From the NCBI GenBank assembly GCA_037367355.1, contig CM074702.1:930001-994000 (forward strand): a stretch of 64,000 nt of DNA. The letters run 5' to 3'. Source of the stretch: Neoscytalidium dimidiatum (Eukaryota > Ascomycota > Dothideomycetes > Botryosphaeriales > Botryosphaeriaceae). Within the stretch, counting starts at the first letter, position 1; every line of letters starts with the position of its first letter. Shown piece after piece: positions 1 through 15,618 of the stretch. The position numbers and the translations under genes are program-made. The notes beneath the pieces are model-generated. The model saw nothing but the letters and a program-made list of their open reading frames with translations. It was not told where the DNA came from and did not search any database.

Positions 1-1091
1 GCCCAACACAATGTTTGCCAGCACTATGTTGGATGTGAGGTGTGCGGAGAGGGGCACATTTTTGGTAGATGGAAGGGGACTCGACCACGACCACATGGTC
101 AAGTTGTTTCTGTCAATAACTCGAAAATTGAAATATATCGGGTGCGCTTGAACGTTGATAGTATCATAGAAGATCCACGGACAAAAGAAGGAACGAAACA
201 TATAGAGACCATAATGAAATGGGAGTACGGCGTGCCCATTTTATCATGGAATTCCCACAAGCGCTTGCCTAGCCGTCAGCACCATTTCATCCAGAATCTG
301 CAGCTCCATCCATTAGAGTGCACCATCCTTCTTGATCTTTCCCCGCTTTCTCATCGAATTCGCCTGTTACTATAGGCGCAGGTCATAGTGGTGGTCAGGA
401 TACAAGGCCGACACGCCGATAGGCTGCATGCTTTCTGGTATGGAAGGTCGCTAAGCCAACGAAGCAAGCGTGTGGCGGTTATCATCTGCTCGCACGCAAG
501 GTGAGGGGTAGTCGCACGTCATCAGCCTCTTAATATTGTCCATCCAATGTCAGAAAGCTATGTAATAGCGAGCAACGAGCGGACCACGGAACATAGACGA
601 GCGAACCGTTATGAGTGGTTTCATGTATCGGAGGCTCAGCTGCATGGGCAGGGGAGTACCAAGACCAGTGTATTTAGTTGGGTCCTGAAGCCTGCGAAAG
701 GCATACTGTTGGTGTTATATGAGAGTTCCGTTATCTGTTGCCAGTGCTGGCGGGGAAGGTGTCATGCAGGGCTGGAAGCGAGATAATGCGGGGAGACAGG
801 ATGCGAAGACATTGCAATGCCTACTTACTCTGGCCACTCAACTGCGAAGCATCCGGCAAGTAACGAAGCAAAGGAAAGAGTAGAACAGAGTGTCAGATCT
901 GGAAGAGAAGTATCCTTACCGTCGTGAACTTTAGCTACCTGTTATGGCAGGTACGCTTAGCGCGGCGCTAGCGCCGCTGGGTAGTTGGGTAGTTGAGCTC
1001 CTTCGCTTTCTTAGAGACAGAAACAGACAACGAATACATATGCATACGAGTTTTTGCTCCAACACTACCAATCCGCATTTTACCTAGATCT
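1..1091. other. Left-edge region without a recognisable gene
   Basis: Only short ORFs without family resemblance are present. A perfect 16-bp palindrome, GCGGCGCTAGCGCCGC, lies at 962-977. The right end is the 3' flank of the arylsulfatase gene. No RNA gene or mobile element was recognised. Confidence 0.5.
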
Positions 1092-3362
<2,271 letters not shown>

Positions 3363-4295
3363 CTAACTTGTCTGGTACGATACTCTACTTGTACCCTTCG
3401 ACCTGCTGATTTTGCGAACGGTGATCTTGCCACACAGCTTAGTGCTCGCTACATGCGTTCCACCACAGGGATATGCGCCAGCGCCCACAATGTCGACTGC
3501 TCGCAACAATTCTCCATTGGGCGCGGTCATGTCGTCTGGGACGTGCACACAGTTCTCTCGCAGGTCTTGTTCATTCCACCAGAACACCTTCACCGGCAGA
3601 TCTTTCTCCACCATCTCGTCAACCTTCCTCTGGATGGCTTCCTTGTACTTTCCGTCGATGAGCCCCAGGAATTCGACATGGGCAGCTCCAGGCCAGTGCT
3701 GCGCCTTGCCATCGACTAGCTTCAGCTCAGGGTTCTCTGCCGCGACCTGACGCACAGCCTGTAACAAATTTGTAAGCGAAATAGGGAAACGAAAGGGAAA
3801 AAAAGATCAATAATCGCGCACCAGTCCGACAACATGTCCCGCATCGTGAATGCGAGAATATAGATCGCGCTTCTCCGCGTCGATAATCTGCTTCACAACC
3901 TGACCTGAGCTGAATGGCGAGCCCAAGAATCGGCCGAAGTGGAGCACCCGCCCGTCCGAGGCCTTTCTCACAGCTGCCACAGAAAAGGAGCTGTCGCTCG
4001 TCCCATCTGCAGTCATTGAACCAGTATCGGTTAACTGGCCACCCCCTTGGACGTAGAAGATTGTCTCCTCGGTTGTGACCACGTGGTCATCATCGGACAC
4101 GTCCTTAGCCAGAGCTTTGTCGACTTGAGCAAGCCCGGTGATGGGTTCGACCGAGATGACCTTTGTAGTGTATTGTCGAAGCGTGTCGTCGTGCTGGTAG
4201 ACGAGTTTAGTTAATGATGGACCTGGTGCCTTTTTGCCTGAAGCGTCAGCTCTGGTTGATGTTACGACGCCCTGGCCACGCTTGGTACTGACCAT
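3363..4295 (-). CDS. AlaX-like alanyl-tRNA editing protein (misacylated tRNA(Ala) deacylase)
   Basis: Free-standing relative of the editing (second additional) domain of alanyl-tRNA synthetase. The family removes serine or glycine wrongly attached to tRNA(Ala). Two exons: 4295-3822 and 3758-3363, giving 289 residues; the intron at 3759-3821 is 63 bp with a GTGCGC donor. Visible family marks are the GGGQ-x-x-D-x-G strand in exon 1, the zinc ligands H-D-A-G-H (His150, His154), and C-G-G-T-H near the C-terminus (Cys256, His260). All four metal ligands are present, so activity is expected. Length fits the longer AlaX forms. I chose the ATG at 4295. An upstream in-frame ATG at 4433 would add 46 basic residues and might give a mitochondrial-targeted form, but this is inference. 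Confidence 0.92.
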
Positions 4296-5138
4296 TGTTG
4301 CCTTAGTCCGAGCTATTGCTAGAAGTGTACGATAACCGTCGGAATTTTTGATCGGTGACCGGTGCTTGAAAAGCCGGGACCGGAGGCGAAATATAATAAA
4401 GGGTAATTGACAGCCGTAGGGCGTAAGAGGCATTGAGCCGCAGTGTCATCGGCTAGGTTCAGCCGTGCCCGTGCAACCGAAGCCGTCCGACACGCGCGGA
4501 ACGTACTGACCGAAGCTTCATTCAGCTACCCGGTGGTTGTTGTATCATGCTCTCTGCACAGTCTGCCAGTATACCTGATCGCTGGGATATCAATATTTCC
4601 TCGCTAGTTTCGTCTTGGCTGTCCTCAAACGAGCAGGGCACCCAGTAATGCCCTCATTATTGCCAAGCGGGTAACGGTTCCAGGGTCCGCTGCAAGCCTG
4701 CATGCACGGTGTGGGGTCTAGGATTGCAGTTTAACACCAGTTTCTTCCAGAACTCTACGAACTTTGGGGCTACACCAGCCGCATTCTCGACCTCAGCTGC
4801 AATCTACTCGGTTGCAGAGAATGGGCATCCTGCAAAATGCGCCGACAACCGCCACTTTTGCGATCGATAAGTCCGGTCGATAAGGCCTGAATTTTGGGCC
4901 CTTGTGGCCCCGCCGGCCATGTCAACCGTCATCGTTTAGACGATCTTCAACCCGCTAACGCGTTACGCCATGAAATCCGATCCTATTCTGTCGCCGCGCT
5001 CCAGGTCCACTTGTCTCTGCCGATGCGCCGACCGAGATAGGCCCACTTGAAATAGCCGCTCTGGCGCTGACCGTCCGAGTATTGAGACATGTACACCCTT
5101 CTGACCTCTACCTCCTCTGCACGCACCACGGTTTGACA
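4296..5138. other. Divergent promoter region between the AlaX-like and OYE genes
   Basis: About 840 bp of shared upstream DNA. It contains two GATAAG cores (annotated separately). No additional gene is supported. Confidence 0.55.
4864..4884 (+). promoter_or_regulatory. Paired GATA-factor sites upstream of the OYE gene
   Basis: The octamer TCGATAAG occurs at 4864-4871 and again at 4877-4884, 13 bp apart, about 255 bp before the OYE start codon. HGATAR is the known core for fungal GATA regulators such as AreA/Nit2 (nitrogen) and SreA-type (iron). Assigning a particular regulator is inference. Confidence 0.4.
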
Positions 5139-6573
<1,435 letters not shown>

Positions 6574-7425
6574 GGCGGTGGAGCATGACTGGATCCGGTG
6601 AAGAGGGTGGGTGGGTGGCATGAAGCGAGACTGGTTTCTCACCAAGATTTGGCAGCCTTTGTTTCCAGCGGTAGCAGCCACAGTAGGTGTCTCAGCACCA
6701 CAGCGAACAATTCAAATGCAGCGGTGTGCGCGTGAGCGTTCCACAATTGGTGCCGGCGGCACACCGAGACCCGAACCAGCAAATGATATTCAGGCACGGT
6801 CCTCGGCATCTGCAGGGCGCACGCACACATGATCGTGAAGCGGCCAGCGCAAGCGCGGGTGCAAATCCGGGGGAAAACGCCAAAGCGTGTCGCTCGGGTG
6901 CGTGTGATTTTGCGGGGTGGGCAGAGGGGCGAGCGTGCTGGCGACGAGTATATTATATTGTCACTTGCGGCCCGCAGCGAGTGCTGCCTTAGTGACGAGG
7001 CTTCCCTCAAGGGTTCCAGGGACGGAAGCCCAGGCTGGCAGCGCGCGAAACCTGGCAGCGACACTTGCAAGTCTCCAGCGATCGGCGGCTGGGATGCGCG
7101 CACTTGTTCCCGCGTCAGCATCCTTGATTGCCGCCGCCGTCAATTGCGCAGCAACACCACGTCGGTGATCGTCCAAGCTTCCTGTGCACCGCGCGTCCGT
7201 TGCGTATACTCTCCACCTTTTGGCTATTTGACGTCGCTCTGGCCTTACTGCCTCGCGCCCGCCCATCTTTCGCGTCCGCCTCGCCTCTCTCACCTCCGTT
7301 CGAGCTGAGCCTGCTTACCGCTCGCTCCCCTATCCATCAGCTCCACCGCTCCCACTCCGTGCAGGCGCCGACTGCCGACGTTTTGTCTCCGCAGCCCATC
7401 GCTGTCCCGCAAGGGATCATCAATC
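6574..7425. other. Intergenic, 5' flank of the nucleotide-sugar transporter gene
   Basis: GC-rich spacer between two plus-strand genes. Overlapping ORFs occur on both strands but change family resemblance nowhere and look like high-GC shadows. Pyrimidine-rich DNA at about 7250-7400 precedes the transporter ATG, as is common in fungal promoters. Confidence 0.45.
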
Positions 7426-9094
7426 ATGGGGGTAGGAATAGAGCGTCGGTCGGCCTCCTGGGCTGGTATTCCGCTCCGGACGCTCTCTCTCATCACGGTT
7501 GGTGCCGCCTCAGCCTAATTGAATGCCATATGCTAATCCCGGCCTCAGTTGACCTTCCAGAATTCGGCACTTATACTCGTACGTCCCCCATGCAAGTTCA
7601 GTACAATTGCTTCCTCCGCGAAACATCCATTGGCAACCAATAATGGGAGGGTAGCCTTGAGAAGTTTTCAGACCACAGAGCCTGTCGGCTGGTGATCTGA
7701 GGAGGGAGTCTTCTCGGGAGCCCAGGATAGAGTCTAGTTGAAAGCGTGCGTGGATCTCGCTGACTTCAAATGACAGATAATGCACTACTCTCGCGTCATG
7801 CCATTGACCACGCCGCACCGCTACTTCACGAGTACCGCGGTATTCCTCAACGAGGTGCTAAAGCTCTCACTATCCCTAACAATGGCACTTTACGACATAT
7901 CCTCGAATCTCCCTTCGTCCTCTCCCGCGACAGCATTGTTTCATGCGCTTTCATCGGCCGTGTTCGCTGGCGATAGCTGGAAAATGGCGATACCGGCGAT
8001 GCTATATACGCTCCAGAATACTCTGCAGTATGTGGCTGTCAGCAACTTGGATGCTGCTACTTTCCAGGTCACATACCAGATGAAGATCCTCACAACAGCG
8101 CTATTTAGCGTCTCAATGCTCGGTCGGAGTTTGACCTTGCGCAAATGGGTCAGTCTCGTTCTACTGATGGCTGGCGTTGCTATAGTGCAGATGCCCACCG
8201 GCGACGACCCTACAAGCATGGAGAGTTTGAGAATGGAAAGCAATCGCCTGTTCTGGCCACGCAGCATCGAGGAGCTGCGCGATCTCGGCAGTGAGACCGC
8301 AAAGCAGCTCATGAGGCGCACGACACACCACATGATGAGGCGATCCGCCACTTATGAGGGCATTGAAGAAGACGTTGCTCGCCAGAACCCACAGCTCAAT
8401 GCTTCTATTGGACTTTGTGCAGTTATAGTTGCCTGCTTGCTTTCTGGTCTTGCCGGCGTCTATTTCGAGAAGATCCTCAAAGAGTCACACACCCCGGCCA
8501 GCTTGTGGGTCCGCAATGTCCAGCTATCTTTCTACTCTCTCTTTCCAGCCCTCTTTCTGGGGGTCATGTTCATGGATGGAGAAGATATTTCCAAGTTCGG
8601 CTTCTTCGTCGGATACAACTGGGTTGTGTGGGCAGCCATTGGAATGCAGGCTCTCGGAGGGGTCGTGGTTGCAATGGTCATTTCTTATGCTGATAACATC
8701 GCCAAGAACTTCGCCACCAGCATCAGTATCCTCATTTCATGTCTGGCCAGCGTCTGGTTCTTTGATTTCAGTATCTCTAAACACGTAAGTTTACTCTGTT
8801 CTGAAGCTCGGTCTTCGCTGACGTTCTAAGTTTTTTGTTGGCACTACGATCGTCCTCGTCTCAACATACCTTTACACGAGCAATGACCGCGCGCGGCCTC
8901 CGCCCATCAAGATTGCAGGCTTTGAGAAGACAATCGTAGACAGGGAGAATGGTTTCTTCGATATGACACCCGGCACAGGCGGGGGCAACAGGCTGAAGAC
9001 GCCGCGTGTTGACCAAGCACTTGCAAGCAGCAGATCGACCACTCCGACTGTCGAGAGACAGGGGTTCAAAGGATTTGACAAGCGCAACGAATAG
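7426..9094 (+). CDS. Nucleotide-sugar transporter, SLC35A / UDP-galactose or UDP-GlcNAc type
   Basis: Golgi or ER antiporter bringing a UDP-sugar into the lumen for glycosylation. Four exons: 7426-7497, 7549-7578, 7777-8784 and 8831-9094, giving 457 residues. The second exon is only 30 bp, and intron 2 (7579-7776) is 198 bp, long for this window. Several hydrophobic helices are visible, and the family core lies in exon 3: the T-Y-Q-M-K-I segment and the helices around S-N-L-D-A-A-T-F. A large hydrophilic loop of about 90 residues with Met- and Arg-rich stretches splits the helices. The C-terminal tail of about 75 residues is polar and disordered. The extra loop makes it longer than the roughly 330-350 residues usual for the family. 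The precise sugar cannot be decided from sequence. Confidence 0.9.
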
Positions 9095-9740
9095 GTACAC
9101 ATGGTATAGTTGAGTCGATTCATAGGAGCGGGCGTTGAAATTGACGGAATGAGGATGATTGATACCACGGGAGCGGCTGATCTTGAATCGGTCGACAGGG
9201 AGTTTATTCATTTGCATATATCACGAGGCTTTGCGCGGGTATGTCACTGGCTAGCGTTTACGATGTTTGCCGGACATGCTCTTTGAGCACTGCAACTTTC
9301 ACGAGCACTTTAGGCTGACAGGCTCGCGGGTTTTATTCGTTTTGAAAATTGGAGGCGATATTCTTATGCCTAAAATGTGCGCGTGCGCTGGTAAGAGATC
9401 ACGCATCCCGCTGGTTTCTGGGCAGCATGGAAGATGCAATTTTCATTTATTTGAGCGGTCTCCAGAACTTCTGAGGGGGTTGAGATGTGTTTTTCAGTCA
9501 AATAGAAAGAGCAAGATTGAGGTGTCCCTTACGCGTGTGATTCAATTAGGCCATCTTCGCGCCTTCCTTCAAGGTATGGCTTCGCTTTCTCGGGCCTCGC
9601 TCCCACAAATCCCGTTTACTTGACACCCCTCGAACATCACACCTCACCCGACAAATCCTTCGACTCCTTGAATTCATTCAATCTGTACATGCCCATCGTA
9701 CTTGTCTGCCTGCAACTCTTAGAAGTCGTTCCAGGCAGTG
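9095..9740. other. Intergenic, 5' flank of HFM1
   Basis: About 650 bp between two genes on the same strand. Short ORFs only; no structure noticed. Confidence 0.45.
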
Positions 9741-12700
9741 ATGCTGAAGATGGACGACTCCATTTTCTCTATACTGGACGGCCTGGAGGCCGAAGCGCGC
9801 CCTAGTGGCAGCGGCTACTTTCCTCATCCTTCCCAGCCAACGTACAATCGACTCCGTCTGAATTCAGACCGTCAAAAATACCACACGGACGATCCGCGTA
9901 TCCCACGCCTCAGCCGCAGTGGCGACACTGACACACGCCATTGCTATGACCACGACGAGTACGGCGACGACATCTCTTTCGATGACTTCGGTGACTACTA
10001 TAGAACCCATAAACAAAGCTCTTTGCTGAATTTGATCAGATCAAGCATTGCTGCGTCAGCCAGACGATGATCGCCGGAGACAAGCACAAGAGGGCCGCGC
10101 AAGACTTTCCCTACTGCCAGCAGGCAGCAGTCAACAGCACACTCAACCTTGGGCAGCAGATAATGATTGTCGGGGCGGAGATCAAAGAGGTAGGACCTCC
10201 CAAAAGTAGCGCCCAAAGCAGGCCTGTAGTTGCTGACAGTGTATAGGCTACGTCAAAGAGGAACACCTGTACCGGATGCCGAGGAGTCATCAACCATTAG
10301 CCAACTATTACGCTGCAGCTACACAAAACAGTTCCCCGCCCAAGGATTTCCCGTCCAGCCCGACCATGAGGGTGAGCCAGCCTGTGGCCGCAGTGAAGCA
10401 ACCAGCTCAACGGCGAGTCTATCAAAGATGGGGGAGCGACAACCGGCCTCACGAAAGGGCGGACGGTGGCGAAAGTAGCGATGAGCTGTTCGTCAGAAAC
10501 CACGAGGCAGAAACATTTCAGCCTGATTTCATCCGCACTGAACAACAACCATGGCGTCAGCGAATCAAAGAAATGCCAGTGGTCCAAGGCATTGAGCTTG
10601 TTTCACCCCACGAACTACCGGATCGATTCCGTACTGTATTCCCCTTCCCTACCTTCAATGCAGTGCAATCGAAATGCTTCTCGACAATCTATGGTACAAA
10701 TGACAATTTTGTCGTCAGCGCACCGACCGGAAGCGGCAAGACGGTGATATTCGAGCTTGCTATACTGAGATTGATCAACAGCTACGCCAATGGTTCATTC
10801 AAGGCTGTTTATCAGGCTCCGACAAAGGCAATCTGTTGTGAGCGCCAAAAAGATTGGGAAAATAAATTCAAGCCTTTGGAAATAAAGGTCAAAGAACTCA
10901 CAGGCGATACTACCAACGAGCAGCTCCGTGACGTACAGACAGCAGACTTAATCATCACAACTCCAGAAAAGTGGGACAGCATGACGCGCAAGTGGAAAGA
11001 TCATGAACGTTTGGTCCAAATGGTCAAGCTCTTCCTTATAGACGAGGTGCACATCTTGAAAGAGGACCGAGGTGCCACTCTTGAGGCCGTTGTGTCTCGC
11101 ATGAAGTCTATTGGTACCATTATTCGGTTCGTGGCCTTGTCCGCCACGGTGCCGAATTTCACAGATATCGCGGCCTGGTTAGGAAAGAACCCAATGAACC
11201 AGCACATCCCTGCTCCGAAGGAAAGATTTGGCGAAGAATTCAGGCCGGTAAAGCTACAAAAACACGTCATCGGTGCTGGCGGCGGGAACGCTAACCAAAG
11301 CGAATTCGCATTCGATAAGATCCTCAATGCGAAGCTACCCGGCATTATTGCTAAATATTCGCAGATGAAGCCAATCATAATCTTTTGCTTCACAAGAAAG
11401 TCATGCGAAGAGACCGCTGCATCCCTGGCCGACTGGTGGAATACCAGCAATCCGCAGGCGCGCTGCTGGGAGCAACCAAGACGACTGCCAGTTTTTGAGG
11501 ATACAACGTTGCAAAAATGTGTAACTGCCGGGGTTGCATTCCATCATGCAGGACTCCCAATGAATGACAAGCAAGCTGTTGAGACAGCTTATCTGGCCGG
11601 CGAGCTTAATGTCATCTGCTGTACTTCAACTCTTGCGGTGGGTGTCAATCTTCCTTGTCATTTCGTCATTATCAAAAACACGGTAACATATTTTCATCCC
11701 AGCACCAGAGAATGCTCAGACCTGGAGATCATGCAAATGCTAGGTCGAGCCGGGCGGCCACAATTTGATGACAGTGCTGTAGGGGTTATTATCACAAGGA
11801 CTGAGAAAGTCAGAAGGTACGAAATGATGGTTTCCGGAAAAGAGGTTTTGGAAAGCCGGTAAGTTGCTTCTCTCTCGAATTATATCAATAATAGGAACCA
11901 AAGACTGGAGCTGCTCTCATCTGATGCGCATCCACTATACTAACGGTGCACAGCCTGCACTTGAATCTGGTTGAACATCTGGTAAGCAACCTTTGGGGTT
12001 GATAAACGCTCCATCTTAAGTGAGAAAATAGTAACGCTATATCAAACATAGAATGCGGAGGTTGGCCTTGGAACCGTAACAGATGTCCTTTCGGCGAAGA
12101 AGTGGCTCCGTAGCACTTTTCTCTACGTGCGGTTGCAGGAGAATCCCAGCCATTACGAAATCGAAGGGGATGCTCCCGGTAGTACCATTGACGAACGTCT
12201 GGAGCAAATCTGTATCAACAGTCTTGAGCTCTTGAGGTGCTCTGACCTTGCGGAGGGAGAGCAAAAAGTAAGACTAACGGAATATGGTGATATCATGGCG
12301 CGCTATTCAACACGACTTGATACTATGCAAAGGATTATCGCGCTCCCTCCTCAAGCAAAGCTATCGGAGATCGTGAGTCTACCATCGTCTCATGTATGAT
12401 ATTTGCTAACTTAATCATAGCTAACAGCAATTGCATGCGCCAGTGAGTTCAAGGAGATCAGGTTTCGGCAAAATGAGAAGGCACTTTACAAGACTCTCAA
12501 CACATCGCCAGCAATCAAGTTCCCGATTCCCGTTAATCTTGACCAGGGGCCACAAAAGATATCCCTGATTATCCAATCTGTCCTTGGTAATGCTGATCTT
12601 CCTGCGAACGAGGATCTCAGTCGTCAGCGGACTCAGTACCATCAAGACGTGGCGTTTGTTTTTCAACACACAAGGCGCTTGGTCCGATGCATTGTCGACT

Positions 12701-14862
12701 GTGCCATTCACAAAGAAGATTCGGTGATCGTCCGCAACGCCCTCGTGCTCTCGAGGAGTCTGTATTCAAAGGTATGGGATGACTCGCCCTTGACAATGAA
12801 ACAGCTGGACTCCATTGGCCCCGTGGGCGTTCGAAAACTTGTCAATGCAGGGATCAGAAGCATTGATGAGCTGGAGTTTGTTGGGCCTCAGCGTCTGGAG
12901 ACCATATTGGGGAAACATCCTCCGTTCGGGACTACATTACTTGCAAAGATCAGAGACTTCCCGAAACTCAGAGTATCGCTCAAACAGATGAGGGGAATAG
13001 TGGGTGCACCGCTCTCGGCTTCAAAGGGCAGGATCGCTGATGGCGCCACAGGAAAAGAGATCAGCACAGGCTGTAACAGTCAACCTCAAGGCCGAGGTCG
13101 GGTTCATCAATGAGAAACCACCGCTGACATTGGGGCGTGGGTTATCACAAATACCGCTGTTCATATGTTTCATGGCCGAGACATCAGACGGGAAAATGGT
13201 GCACTTCAGGCGCACTAGGTAGGCACATCAGTCGTAAACTTCTCGCTTAAGTTGACATTGAAAAGTGCTGCGAAGCTCGGAAAAGGCCAGGATGTGCTGT
13301 TCTCAGCCGAACTGACCAGCCTAAACCAGGTTGTTACTTGCTACGTGATGTGTGATGATCTTGGTAGGTTACTCTTTATTGAAATCAATAGTCCGGATAA
13401 TGACTAGGAAGTAGCTGGCACCATGAAACAAGCGACTATCCAACCCGAAATCCCGGCCCATCTTCAAGCGCCTTTGAGGATGAATATATCAAAGCGCCGC
13501 GCAGACAATGCGAATCAACAAACTCTACGGAGTCGGAGTCTTGATAGCGATGAATTTGGAGACGGTGGCCTTGACGACACGGATCTAGTGAAGGCAATTC
13601 ATGACGACGAGTTCGTGGATATCGAGAAGATCTCGCCCCACCACCCAATCAATGTTTCCAACGAAATTCAACGCTCTCAGTACTCGACTATGCAAAATGC
13701 CGCAGGTAATTGTTACACCAGACAAACAGCCGGAACACAGGGTGAAACTTTTGACGATCGGGAACACAAGAGACTGGGGAACGGGAAATGGGCGTGCAAC
13801 CACAAATGCAAGAATAAGCAAGATTGCAAGCATCTGTGTTGCAAGGAAGGAATGGACAAGGCACCCAACACTCGCAAGCAAGCGAAGGCCGCTGGTCCGG
13901 AGCCCGGCAAAAGTACGCAAAACGGAAAGAACAGTCCTAATAATAAAAAATTCATTACGGGTCAGAAGATGCAGACCAAGCTCAACCCCAGCAAAAACGG
14001 CCTGAATACGGGAATAGGAACATCGCGGAAGGTCGAACGCCTGGATCTCACAGGGACAGAAAGCCAACCTGTGATCCAAGCACGTCAGGGGTTCGACAAA
14101 CTTCGGGCCGAGGCGAAGCGTGCCCTGCCTGAAACTACCCCTGTTTCAGTGAGGATCTCCAATAAGAGACCAAGACATTCCTACGAAAGTAGTCAACCAG
14201 TGCGACTATCGTTTCTGCGGAACGAGGACGAGGAAGCGACGAACGCGTCTATCACAAGCGACAACGACTATAGCGAACATATTGAAGATATGACTTCGAC
14301 TCAGATTTATGGAAACATGAACAACTCAGACTATCACCATCAGCATGATGATGAGTACATGTTTCATGGTGATGGAGACTTATTTGCGGACATAATGGCC
14401 GGCGTCGCCTACCTGGACCAAAATCCCGATCCTCATCCGTCGAAGAGCAATTCCCTGCAGACGGAAGAACAAGCAAAGGCTCCAGAAGCAGCAGTTCCTG
14501 AGGAACCTGCACCTCCAAAGGAGAAGGCTCACTCCCTGGTTTCCAGCAAGTCGTGGTCTCCTGACCACCAACCCGCAAACCTCATGCCAGTCCAGGAGAG
14601 GTCCAATACCATACCGCTGCCAAGGAGCTCTGGTGCCGATTCAAGCTCTGGGAGCTCACACCGGATCCCAAGAAAGCCACTCAGAGGCTTGGATACGGCT
14701 TCTGTCCGCTCGGAGTCGACTTCTTCCAGGCTACGCGTCATGAATCCAGATCCCGATCCCCTTTCTCCTGAAGAACCATCTCCTAAGGTGATTGCACCTG
14801 GCCTAGAGGATGTCGACCCTTGGCTCATTCAGGAATTCGCGTCATACGTCAATTTTACTTGA
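9741..14862 (+). CDS. HFM1: Meiotic ATP-dependent DNA helicase HFM1/Mer3
   Basis: Ski2-like 3'-5' helicase that stabilises recombination intermediates and promotes interference-type meiotic crossovers. Nine exons read in phase: 9741-9990, 10040-10189, 10247-11858, 11954-11981, 12052-12372, 12421-12999, 13052-13218, 13266-13363 and 13412-14862, giving 1551 residues. Exon 4 is only 28 bp. Motifs: Walker A A-P-T-G-S-G-K-T (292-299), D-E-V-H (from 399), S-A-T-V-P-N, and Q-M-L-G-R-A-G-R-P-Q (from 630). A winged-helix part and a Sec63-like part follow in exons 5-8. The last exon carries a Cys cluster, Cys1197-x3-Cys-x5-Cys-x3-Cys-Cys, inside a stretch closely like the C-terminal tail of yeast HFM1, then a disordered tail. 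A second in-frame ATG at 9750 is equally possible. The 5' exons up to about 10246 are less certain than the rest. Confidence 0.93.
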
Positions 14863-15618
14863 AGCATCCTCGGTCCCAATATTTCACGGCCTTTTCTTCC
14901 ATTCTGGCTACTGTATTACTAAATTTCGACTTCGGGTGTTGATCTGCGTTGCTATTCTTGCTGGGTCTTCTTTTTCATCTCCTGGGGGTTTTCGGGAACC
15001 AAAAACATTTTCATTGGAGCAGGTGGACTATCAGAAAATGGGCGGGCACTGCTGTGGGTTATAATACTGGATTCGGGTGGCATTTGCTGTACCGCAGAAA
15101 CAGGTGGCTGGCCGATTGAGGAGTATCTTTGCTGAGACTGCGGAAGGTGGTAACTTGCTTCGGACAGAGATATGGGCGTCGCCAGATTCGTGGCATGTAA
15201 TGTGGATTCTTGCTTTTATGGCTGAGGTGCTCCAGTCGGAGAACCGATAATGGGGGTATGTGGTGAGGACTTGGGCGAAACGGGATACGCTCTGTATGGT
15301 TAGAGATGTTCTAAGCGGGTGATGGGGTTTGCAGCCATGTTGCTTCAATCGAATCCTAGAGGTAGGGTTTTCGCTCAATGATGCAAATTCGCATGTGGTG
15401 TACTCTTAGAGTGTTTACTTCGACGTGAGGCGCGACACTAGGCCGAAGAAGGTGACACGTGACCGTTGCCAAGAGGGCCGCATCATCTGCAACACACAAC
15501 CAAGCTACACCTTGAGCTTCAGACCGACTACCTATCATCACATTCACCCACCCTCGTACGCCCCACGCATCAGGAGTCTCCTCCCGAGGACTATCCTGAT
15601 CTCCGCACCGCCGCCATC
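14863..15618. other. Intergenic, 5' flank of VPH1
   Basis: About 750 bp between tandem plus-strand genes. Only a CACGTG element near the 3' end is noteworthy (separate entry). Confidence 0.45.
15456..15461 (+). promoter_or_regulatory. CACGTG E-box upstream of VPH1
   Basis: The hexamer lies in the context GACACGTGACC, about 160 bp before the VPH1 ATG. This is the core bound by fungal bHLH factors such as Cbf1-like proteins. Function here is inferred from motif and position only. Confidence 0.35.

Noticed and set aside
10040..10310. Alternative small ORF ending in a C-T-G-C-R-G motif within the HFM1 5' region
   Set aside because: The HFM1 exon 2-exon 3 reading uses better splice signals and keeps phase with all later exons.
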